DNA of 41,519 nucleotides from the NCBI GenBank assembly GCA_045126815.1, contig JBGVPD010000020.1, positions 1-41,519 of the forward strand, written 5' to 3'. Shown piece after piece: positions 7,633 through 14,399 of this stretch (within the stretch, counting starts at the first letter, position 1; the number at the start of each line of letters is the position of its first letter). Below the pieces are notes generated by a model. It was given only the letters and a program-made list of their open reading frames with translations. It was not told where the DNA came from and did not search any database. This DNA comes from RGIG1995 sp045126815 (lineage in GTDB: Bacteria; Bacillota; Clostridia; Oscillospirales; CAG-272). Position numbers and translations under genes: made by a program.

Positions 7633-9111
7633 ATGACAGATACTAATATTTACAAGGATATAGCCACCAGAACGGGCGGTGATATATACATCGGTGTAAT
7701 AGGGCCGGTGAGGACGGGAAAATCAACATTTATCAGAAAATTTATGGAGAGTGTCGTTCTGCCTAATATAGAGGAAGAATATGAGTTATCAAGGGCGAGA
7801 GACGAAATGCCGCAAAGCGCTGCGGGGAAAACGGTGATGACGACAGAGCCGAAATTCGTACCCGACGAGGCGGTTAATATTACTATAGGTAACAGCTCAA
7901 ATTTAAGAGTAAAAATGGTTGATTGCGTGGGATATATAGTCCCCGAGGCGTTAGGTCATATAGAAAACGGAAGCGAAAGAATGGTTATGACACCTTGGAG
8001 TGAAAAGCCAATGCCGTTTGGTGAGGCGGCAGAACTCGGAACGAGAAAAGTTATAAGCGATCATTCTACGATCGGTGTTGTTGTTACGACTGACGGTACT
8101 ATAGGAGAAATAGGCAGAGAAGACTATATTGAAGCCGAAGAGAAGGTTATAGCTGAATTAAAAAGAATAAACAAACCATTTGTTATCGTGCTAAATTCTT
8201 CTACTCCCGAGTCACCTGAAAGCGAAAGATTAGCATACGAGATAGAAGAAAAATATAATTCACCCGTAGCTTTGGTGAACTGTCTTGAACTTGACAAGAC
8301 AGATATAGAGGGCATACTTGAAATGGTGTTGCTTGAGTTTCCTATTAGAGAAGTGAAAATTAAACTTCCCGGTTGGATATATGCTTTAGATAATAAACAT
8401 AAGATAAGAGAATCGATAAATGAAAGTATATTGGAATGCGCAAAAGGGATAGATAAGGCGGGAGACGTTGATAAGTGTTTCAAAGGACTTTCGGATAATG
8501 AATACGTTTTAGATACAAACGTAAATGAGATAGATCTGGCGACGGGCAGTGTAAGGGTGTTTGCTGAACTAAAGAATGGTCTGTTTTATAAAACGATAGG
8601 GGAAATGACGGGGATCGATATAGAAAATGAAGCACAGCTTATATCCCAAATGATTGAACTGTCAAGAATAAAGACCGAATATGAAAAGGTTGAAAGCGCG
8701 TTGAAGGCTGTTGAAGAGGTTGGTTACGGAATAGTAACGCCTAGTCTTGAGGATCTGAAGCTGGAAGAACCCGAGATTACAAAACAGCAGGGCGCATACG
8801 GGGTAAAACTAAAGGCATCCGCCCCCTCGGTACACATGATAAAGGCTACGATACAAACAGAGCTTAATCCCGTTGTCGGAACGGAACAACAGTCGGAAGA
8901 ACTCATAAAATATATGCTCAAGGAATTTGAAGAGGATCCTAAGAAGATCTGGGAGTCAAATATGTTTGGAAAGAGTCTTTATGATTTGATAAACGAAGGA
9001 TTGAATACCAAACTTGCAAAGATACCGCATGAGGCAAGATTAAAATTCGGGGACACGTTACAAAAGCTAATAAACGAGGGTTCAGGCGGACTTATTTGTA
9101 TCATACTTTAA
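7633..9111 (+). CDS. spoIVA: Stage IV sporulation protein A (spore coat basement-layer ATPase)
   Basis: SpoIVA is made in the mother cell, binds the forespore surface and polymerises with ATP hydrolysis into the platform on which the coat is built. The 492 residues match the family in length. Walker A is GPVRTGKS (24-31), the Walker B-type region is KMVDCVGY (95-101), and the C-terminus ends GGLICIIL, a conserved ending of SpoIVA. A Shine-Dalgarno sequence GAAGGG precedes the ATG. It stands alone behind a sigma-E-like promoter and before a strong terminator. This gene shows that the organism belongs to an endospore-forming lineage. Confidence 0.95.
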   Translation: MTDTNIYKDIATRTGGDIYIGVIGPVRTGKSTFIRKFMESVVLPNIEEEYELSRARDEMPQSAAGKTVMTTEPKFVPDEAVNITIGNSSNLRVKMVDCVGYIVPEALGHIENGSERMVMTPWSEKPMPFGEAAELGTRKVISDHSTIGVVVTTDGTIGEIGREDYIEAEEKVIAELKRINKPFVIVLNSSTPESPESERLAYEIEEKYNSPVALVNCLELDKTDIEGILEMVLLEFPIREVKIKLPGWIYALDNKHKIRESINESILECAKGIDKAGDVDKCFKGLSDNEYVLDTNVNEIDLATGSVRVFAELKNGLFYKTIGEMTGIDIENEAQLISQMIELSRIKTEYEKVESALKAVEEVGYGIVTPSLEDLKLEEPEITKQQGAYGVKLKASAPSVHMIKATIQTELNPVVGTEQQSEELIKYMLKEFEEDPKKIWESNMFGKSLYDLINEGLNTKLAKIPHEARLKFGDTLQKLINEGSGGLICIIL

Positions 9112-9117
9112 AAAATA

Positions 9118-9165
9118 ACTGCATAGCTTTGTGTTCATAAATACAAAGCTATGCAGTTTTGTTTT
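9118..9165 (+). terminator. Terminator of spoIVA
   Basis: A perfect 15-bp stem, ACTGCATAGCTTTGT with its complement, 10-nt loop, then TTTGTTTT. Confidence 0.93.
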
Positions 9166-9178
9166 AATAACAATAATA

Positions 9179-9212
9179 AGAGAGTTGGAGGGGAAAACCC
9201 ACTAACTCTCTT
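9179..9212 (-). terminator. Hairpin downstream of the small peptide gene, probable terminator
   Basis: AAGAGAGTT pairs with AACTCTCTT around a G/C-rich inner stem and a short A-rich loop. On the minus strand it is followed by ATTATTGTTATT, a moderate U-rich tail. It lies 13 bp past the stop codon of the peptide gene at 9226-9369. Confidence 0.55.
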
Positions 9213-9225
9213 ATTTGAATTAAAC

Positions 9226-9369
9226 TTAGACGTTAGGTAACTGAATGGGATCTTTTCCGCCGCTTAATCCCCCGCTGTCGTTGTCGCCGGAACTTAAAGT
9301 AAGTATCTTATCATTGTTCGAGAACACGAAAACATCAATTTCGGGAGTTGAAAATATTTCTTTATTCAT
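9226..9369 (-). CDS. Small 47-residue peptide, uncharacterised
   Basis: A short gene well supported by its signals: start ATG with Shine-Dalgarno GGAGG 9 nt upstream, a TTGAAT/TATAAT promoter (9416-9443) and a downstream hairpin. The peptide starts MNKEIFSTPEIDVFVFSNND and continues KILTLSSGDNDSGG before a Gly-rich, uncharged tail. It has no signal peptide, cysteine or transmembrane segment. Short peptides of the pattern PEI-V-F-D-I-T-S are frequent in Clostridia genomes and usually unannotated (from memory, not searched). The layout of a conserved head and Gly/Ser/Asp-rich tail recalls precursor peptides of modified natural products, but no modifying enzyme is adjacent. Function unknown. Confidence 0.65.
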   Translation of the reverse strand: MNKEIFSTPEIDVFVFSNNDKILTLSSGDNDSGGLSGGKDPIQLPNV

Positions 9370-9415
9370 TTTAAAAGGCCTCCATTGTTTCGTCAAATAA
9401 AATACATCTACTATT

Positions 9416-9443
9416 ATTATAACAGAAAAAATAATTTATTCAA
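9416..9443 (-). promoter_or_regulatory. Promoter of the small peptide gene
   Basis: On the minus strand: TTGAAT, 16-bp spacer, TATAAT, about 47 bp upstream of the ATG. Confidence 0.65.
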
Positions 9444-9471
9444 GTAAAAAGATAAAATTTGTATTTTAATA

Positions 9472-9506
9472 GGAAAAAGCCCTCGAATAAAGGCATCGAG
9501 GGCTTT
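9472..9506 (-). terminator. Terminator of the dehydrogenase gene
   Basis: A perfect 11-bp stem AAAGCCCTCGA and complement, 9-nt loop, U-run on the minus strand. Confidence 0.88.
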
Positions 9507-9534
9507 AATAAATTTTTGTGTGTTTAAAATTGAA

Positions 9535-10635
9535 TTAGATATTGTCAGCGATGTTGCCGAAGTAGTCAGCAAAGTTCATACCAAAGCCTTCAGCGCAGCC
9601 CTTCATTTCTTTAACGGTGTTGATGTTAATGGCAATACCGTTCTTGAGTCTGTCTTCCATAGCGATAATTTCCTTTTCGCCGTGAGTATATATTCTGTCA
9701 CAACCTTCAGCTTTAGGAGCATTTCTAAGGTCCTGCAAGAACTGAGAGAAGTGCGCTTTAATAGCATCGGGATCGCCGAAGAGGTTGGGGTTAATAGCGA
9801 TAAATCCGTGGCAAATCAAAGCCTTGCCGCCTGTATATGTTTTGTCACTTGTGAGACCTTGTGAAAGGATCGAGCTGAATATTTCGCAAAGCATACCGTA
9901 ACCGTAACCTTTGTGGCCGCCTGTGTGTTCGAAAGCGCCGCCGAGAGGAAGAATACCGCCGCCTTTGTGAGCTGCTATGCAGTCAAGAACTTGGGGAGCG
10001 TTTGTGTTAACTTTACCGTCAGCATCAAGGCCCCAACAGTCGGGCATTTCTTTGTCAAGCTTCTTGTAGAGTTCGAGTTTACCTCTTGTTACAACCGCTG
10101 TACCTGCATCGAAGAAGAAAGGATAGGGATCAGCAGGCATAGCAACTGCAATAGGGTTGCTTCCCAACATAGCTTTACGTGAGAATGTGGGTACCATAAT
10201 AGCTTCTGTGTTTGTAACGGATATACCGATAAGACCTTTGTCACAAGCCATTTTTGCATAGTAACCTGCAATACCATAGTGGTTTGAGTTTTTAACGGTA
10301 ACCATACCTATACCGCTCTTTTCTGCTTTTTCGATAGCAAGATTCATAGCGTCGTAGCTGACGAGCTGTCCCATACCTTCTTTAGCGTCAATAACAGCCG
10401 AGATAGGTGTTTCAAAGATTGTTTCGGGAACGGCATCTGCTTTTATAAGACCTGACTGGAGGTGCTTATAGTAGCGGAGTAAACGCTGTGTTCCGTGCGA
10501 GTCAATACCGTAAAGGTCGGAGAGAAGAAGAACGTCAGTTATGATTTCGCTCTTTTTTTTGTCAAATCCAAACTTGCAAAAGATGTCAACGCAAAAATCT
10601 TTCAGATTTTCATAGGAAAATTTTAAATCTGCCAT
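9535..10635 (-). CDS. Malate/lactate/ureidoglycolate dehydrogenase family protein (Ldh2 fold)
   Basis: An NAD(P)-dependent 2-hydroxyacid dehydrogenase of the Ldh2/MDH2 family, which is distinct from the classical Rossmann-fold LDH/MDH. In its 366 residues the family marks are GIDSHGTQRLLRYY near residue 35, NSNHYGIAGYYA near 115, SNPIAVAMPA, and GGHKGYGYGMLCEI near 245. Family members oxidise malate, L-sulfolactate, ureidoglycolate or similar acids; the substrate here cannot be fixed. The ATG at 10635 was chosen because AAAGGGA precedes it and the predicted transcription start lies downstream of the longer ORF's ATG at 10698. Monocistronic, with its own promoter and terminator. Confidence 0.85.
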   Translation of the reverse strand: MADLKFSYENLKDFCVDIFCKFGFDKKKSEIITDVLLLSDLYGIDSHGTQRLLRYYKHLQSGLIKADAVPETIFETPISAVIDAKEGMGQLVSYDAMNLAIEKAEKSGIGMVTVKNSNHYGIAGYYAKMACDKGLIGISVTNTEAIMVPTFSRKAMLGSNPIAVAMPADPYPFFFDAGTAVVTRGKLELYKKLDKEMPDCWGLDADGKVNTNAPQVLDCIAAHKGGGILPLGGAFEHTGGHKGYGYGMLCEIFSSILSQGLTSDKTYTGGKALICHGFIAINPNLFGDPDAIKAHFSQFLQDLRNAPKAEGCDRIYTHGEKEIIAMEDRLKNGIAININTVKEMKGCAEGFGMNFADYFGNIADNI

Positions 10636-10698
10636 AGTATAGATCCCTTTCAAATTATATAAATTATAAATAATGCAAAGAATTTTGTTTCTCTTCAA

Positions 10699-10727
10699 AG
10701 TATACCATATATTGTTAAATTTTTCAA
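10699..10727 (-). promoter_or_regulatory. Promoter of the dehydrogenase gene
   Basis: On the minus strand: TTGAAA, 17-bp spacer, TATACT. Confidence 0.75.
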
Positions 10728-10783
10728 CAAAAATATTTATTTTATTTAAGCATTTTTAAGTCTTTTCAATTAAAAAATGTTCG

Positions 10784-10813
10784 TTGACATAGGTAGTGTT
10801 TATAGGTTATAAT
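10784..10813 (+). promoter_or_regulatory. Promoter of the pepT operon
   Basis: TTGACA, 18-bp spacer, TATAAT, 31 bp before the pepT ATG. Confidence 0.8.
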
Positions 10814-10844
10814 AAGGTAATGTGTTTAGAGAGGTAAAAACTGT

Positions 10845-12053
10845 ATGAATGCGTATGAAAGATTAATAGAATATACACGTTATGAAACGGCGTCGGAGGA
10901 GTGTATAGCAACTTGTCCGTCAACAGAAGGACAGAGATTTTTTGCAAATAAGCTTGTAGAAGATTTAAGATCAATGGGTGTTGATAATGCTTATGTGGAC
11001 GAGAACGGCTACGTTTATGCAAAGATACCTGCCAACGCTGAAAAAATAAAGGGAATAAATATTGGTTTTATCGCGCATTTAGATACTGTTGGAGACGTTG
11101 AATACAGAAACGTAAACCCTAAAGTGATTATTAATTATGACGGCAACGATATAATGTTAAACCCCGAAAAAAATATTGTAATGCCCAAAATGGAAGAATA
11201 CAAGGGATATTCTTTGGTGGTGACAGACGGAACTACACTTTTGGGAGCTGACGATAAAGCGGGAGTAGCAGAAATTATGACCGCTGTCGAAAGACTTATG
11301 AATGATAATACCATTCTCCACGGAGACGTATCAATAGCTTTTACTCCCGACGAAGAAATAGGACGTGGAGCAGATCTTTTTAGTTTAGATAAGTTTTCGG
11401 CGGATTTTGCATATACCGTTGACGGAGCATATCACGGACAGATAGAATATGAAAATTTTAATGCAATAAATGCTAAAGTTGTTGTAAACGGAAAGAACGT
11501 TCACCCCGGCGAAGCAAAATACGGCGGAATGAAGAATGCAAATTTGATCGCTATGGAATTTATAGGTATGCTTCCCGCAAACGAACGTCCCGAAAATACG
11601 GAAGGGTATGAGGGCTTTTATCACTTAATGGAAATAAACTCAGGTGTCGAAAGAGCAGAACTGCGCTATATTCTTCGTGACCACGATAAGACGAAGATAA
11701 AGATAAAGAGAGCCTTTTTTGAGAAGATTGCCGAGTTTTTAAATACGAAGTACGGAAAAGGTACCGTTGAACTTGAACTTTGCGACAGTTATGAAAATAT
11801 GGCAGAAAAAATCGAACCTCATATGCACCTTATAGATAATGCAGTAAAGGCGATAGAAATGTCAGGCGGAGTTGCAAGTATAACCCCCATACGAGGTGGA
11901 ACTGACGGCGCAAGACTGTCTTATATGGGATTGCCTTGCCCTAATTTGGGAACGGGTTCGGGAAACCATCACGGCAGATTTGAATTTGCAGTAGTGGAAG
12001 AAATGGACAGATGCGTTGACACTATAATAAAAATAATTGAATTATATAGGTAA
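10845..12053 (+). CDS. pepT: Peptidase T (tripeptide aminopeptidase)
   Basis: A cytoplasmic M20-family zinc aminopeptidase that removes the N-terminal residue of tripeptides. The 402 residues carry the M20 metal-site motifs: FIAHLDTVGD near 74, TTLLGADDKAG near 132, FTPDEEIGRG near 166, VDGAYHGQIEYENFNA, and the C-terminal GGTDGARLSYMGLPCPNLGTGSGNHHG. Length and order match PepT. It is the first of three closely spaced genes (HAD phosphatase 4 bp later, then mntP). Confidence 0.93.
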   Translation: MNAYERLIEYTRYETASEECIATCPSTEGQRFFANKLVEDLRSMGVDNAYVDENGYVYAKIPANAEKIKGINIGFIAHLDTVGDVEYRNVNPKVIINYDGNDIMLNPEKNIVMPKMEEYKGYSLVVTDGTTLLGADDKAGVAEIMTAVERLMNDNTILHGDVSIAFTPDEEIGRGADLFSLDKFSADFAYTVDGAYHGQIEYENFNAINAKVVVNGKNVHPGEAKYGGMKNANLIAMEFIGMLPANERPENTEGYEGFYHLMEINSGVERAELRYILRDHDKTKIKIKRAFFEKIAEFLNTKYGKGTVELELCDSYENMAEKIEPHMHLIDNAVKAIEMSGGVASITPIRGGTDGARLSYMGLPCPNLGTGSGNHHGRFEFAVVEEMDRCVDTIIKIIELYR

Positions 12054-12057
12054 TCCG

Positions 12058-12693
12058 ATGAAATACAAATACATATTATGGGATTGGAACGGTACGCTTC
12101 TTGACGATTTGACAGCATCGCTTTATGCAGTAAACGATATGCTGAAAATGTACGGAAAGAATGAGATCGACCTTGAAGAATATTACTCTTATATTGATAC
12201 TCCAATATATAAGTTTTACGAGAAAATATTTGATTTAAACGTAGTAACAATGGATATCATAAAACCGTTGTTTGGGGAACTTTATGAGAAAAACAGTGGC
12301 TTGGTAAAACTTGCTGACGGGGCTAACAAAGTGTTGGAATTTTGCTCAGAAAACAAAGTTAAGCAGTATATTATATCTGCGGCGCATATAGACGATTTGT
12401 TAAGATATGCAAACAAATTTAACGTAACCCATTATTTTGAAAAAATAGATGCGGCAACCGATTATGATGCCGGAAGCAAGATCGAGAGAGCGAAAAAGCT
12501 TATAGAAGAGCAGAAAATAGATAAAAATACCTGTGTTATGATAGGAGATACACTCCATGACCTTGACACAGCTATTGCTCTTGGTGTAGAATGTATTTTG
12601 TATTCAAAAGGGCATACAGAGGAAAAGATACTTGAAAAGTCGGGGAAAAAAGTATGCTCATCTTTTGAAGAAATACTGGAAACTATAATGTAA
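12058..12693 (+). CDS. HAD-superfamily hydrolase, phosphoglycolate phosphatase-like
   Basis: A 211-residue soluble phosphatase-like protein. HAD motif I is DWNGTLLDD (nucleophile Asp near residue 9), motif II is the serine in QYIISAAH, motif III includes K in SKIERAKKL, and motif IV is MIGDTLHDLDTA. The alpha-helical cap between motifs I and II places it near the Gph/phosphoglycolate phosphatase type, but substrates of such enzymes are not predictable. The ATG at 12058, 4 bp after pepT, was preferred to one 21 bp upstream inside pepT because motif I must lie close to the N-terminus. Confidence 0.82.
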   Translation: MKYKYILWDWNGTLLDDLTASLYAVNDMLKMYGKNEIDLEEYYSYIDTPIYKFYEKIFDLNVVTMDIIKPLFGELYEKNSGLVKLADGANKVLEFCSENKVKQYIISAAHIDDLLRYANKFNVTHYFEKIDAATDYDAGSKIERAKKLIEEQKIDKNTCVMIGDTLHDLDTAIALGVECILYSKGHTEEKILEKSGKKVCSSFEEILETIM

Positions 12694-12704
12694 GGAAAAA
12701 AAGA

Positions 12705-13274
12705 ATGGATATTATATCAATTTTAGGTTTGGCAATAGGTTTGTCAATGGATGCTTTTGCAGTTGCGATTTGCAAAGGTCTTTCGCTTGGAAAAGGTTTT
12801 AAAATAAAACATGGAATAAAGGTCGGTTTATACTTCGGTGTATTCCAGGCGATGATGCCGCTTATTGGGTATGCTTTAGTTAGTATGTTCAGACATTACA
12901 TAGAAGCCGTTGACCATTGGGTAGCATTTGTGTTGCTCGTGCTTATCGGGGCTAATATGCTTAAGGAAGCTTTGTCAAAAGATTGTGACGAGTGTGTAGA
13001 TGCATCGCTTGATGTTAGGACTATGCTTGTTTTGGCGATAGCGACGAGTATTGACGCTATGGCGGCAGGAGCAGCGTTACCTTCGATGAGTATTGGTACT
13101 TTGATTTTAACGGTGATTATGATAGGTGTAACGACGTGGCTGTTTTCGTTTGTCGGTGTAAAAATAGGAAACATTTTCGGAACGAAATATAAGTCAAAAG
13201 CAGAAATGGCTGGCGGAATGATACTTATATGCATGGGGCTGAAATTTCTTTTAGAAGGACTTGGTATTCTCTAA
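12705..13274 (+). CDS. mntP: Manganese efflux pump MntP
   Basis: A 189-residue membrane protein with six helices arranged as an inverted repeat. Both halves carry the family's acidic motif, GLSMDAFAVAICKG near residue 16 and TSIDAMAAGAALP near 110; these aspartates are needed for Mn(II) export in the E. coli protein. AAGGA precedes the ATG. A Mn-sensing yybP-ykoY element often precedes such genes, but none is visible here, as mntP sits 11 bp after the HAD gene. Confidence 0.92.
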   Translation: MDIISILGLAIGLSMDAFAVAICKGLSLGKGFKIKHGIKVGLYFGVFQAMMPLIGYALVSMFRHYIEAVDHWVAFVLLVLIGANMLKEALSKDCDECVDASLDVRTMLVLAIATSIDAMAAGAALPSMSIGTLILTVIMIGVTTWLFSFVGVKIGNIFGTKYKSKAEMAGGMILICMGLKFLLEGLGIL

Positions 13275-13307
13275 AAATAGTTACTATACAAATAAATATT
13301 AAATACC

Positions 13308-13338
13308 GTAGGGACGACCATTGGCCGTCCTTTTTTTA
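13308..13338 (+). terminator. Terminator of the pepT-mntP operon
   Basis: GGACGACC pairs with GGCCGTCC apart from one mismatch, 3-nt loop, then T7. Confidence 0.85.
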
Positions 13339-13344
13339 TAAAAA

Positions 13345-13382
13345 ATTCAAAATAAAATATCCCCCGATAAACGAGGGATATT
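13345..13382 (-). terminator. Terminator of the cysteine-rich protein gene
   Basis: AATATCCC pairs with GGGATATT; the minus strand continues TTTTATTTTG. It faces the mntP terminator. Confidence 0.75.
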
Positions 13383-13390
13383 AATTTTGG

Positions 13391-14191
13391 TCAGCATTTT
13401 CTGTTGCAGACTGAAGGGGGATTAAATTCGTTAAAAGGGAATGCCATTTTTGCAAATGCTTGGCAAGGGTCGTCGGGCTGTGTCATAACACATTCTTTGT
13501 CGGGAACGCTGAATTCGGTTGCCGATACGATATACTGTCCGGGACGTTCTATTCTCACTACCGAGAAAAATCCGAGTGATACGTAAAGGTTTTTACCGTT
13601 ATCGTTCTGTTCAAAGTTGCCGCCGAACATTTCAGAGAGAGATTCGGGTACTTCGTCAGGTGTACAGCAACAACAGCAACAGCAGTTACTGTCTTCTGCT
13701 ATTTTTGTGTTAAGAATAACAGGGTCTATTACTTCGACAGCAACGGTAGGTAAGTTGGTGCTCATAGTGGTATTGCAACCGCAAGGGTTGTTGCCGAGTC
13801 CCATTTCGCTCTTGAATATACTTACGTTTCCTTCGCTTCCGTAGAGTATAACGTTCTTTTCGCATACTGCAAGTCCTTCGAATTCACGGCTTCTGCCGAG
13901 GCCTACACACGCTTCGAATATTATTTTTACAAAATACCTGATGTAGATTTGATAGAACCCACGGTTAAATTGAACGGGGTCAATGGTAATATTTGCGGCA
14001 AGTATTTTCGTGCATTTTGCTCTAACGCTGCTTGCGTTGTCTACGATCTCTCTGCCGAACTCGTTTAGGAAAACTTTTACGTCTTCAAAACAGTCTTTGT
14101 CGCGGCAGGAATCGAGAATACGGCTGACGTCGATACAAACGTTTTCTTTGTTGCCGAAATTGCCAAGACAGCTTGATTTGTTATCTGCCAT
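13391..14191 (-). CDS. Cysteine-rich Clostridia protein with seven consecutive cysteines (possible spore component)
   Basis: A 266-residue protein with no signal peptide or membrane segment. The N-terminal part (VCIDVSRILDSCRDKDCFEDVKVFL, here split over residues 18-42) has paired cysteines, and residues 170-176 are seven Cys in a row; further Cys lie at the C-terminus (NPPSVCNRKC). Such Cys-rich, secretion-signal-free proteins in spore formers are often cross-linked coat or exosporium parts; that is inference. ATG 14191 was chosen because GGAGG lies 10 nt upstream; the longer ORF's ATG overlaps that Shine-Dalgarno. Upstream on the minus strand, CATATTATA resembles a mother-cell sigma-K -10 element. 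Confidence 0.65.
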   Translation of the reverse strand: MADNKSSCLGNFGNKENVCIDVSRILDSCRDKDCFEDVKVFLNEFGREIVDNASSVRAKCTKILAANITIDPVQFNRGFYQIYIRYFVKIIFEACVGLGRSREFEGLAVCEKNVILYGSEGNVSIFKSEMGLGNNPCGCNTTMSTNLPTVAVEVIDPVILNTKIAEDSNCCCCCCCTPDEVPESLSEMFGGNFEQNDNGKNLYVSLGFFSVVRIERPGQYIVSATEFSVPDKECVMTQPDDPCQAFAKMAFPFNEFNPPSVCNRKC

Positions 14192-14332
14192 AGGTGATAA
14201 TTCCTCCATTTATGTTAATTTTATTTTTGTTTTTTTATTGATATCAATTATAATATCTTCTGTAATATAATATGCCGGAAAAAATATATGTGTTCTCTAA
14301 TTTCTAAAAGTATAAAAAGTTTAAAATGCTTA

Positions 14333-14361
14333 TTCCAATTTGAGAAATAATATGTTATAAT
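14333..14361 (+). promoter_or_regulatory. Probable promoter of the helicase gene
   Basis: TATAAT at 14356-14361 with a weak TTCCAA 17 bp upstream. The start would lie about 32 bp before the GTG. Confidence 0.5.
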
Positions 14362-14399
14362 GAAAAAGTATTTATAGAAAAGAGTAGGGAGGGAGTATA

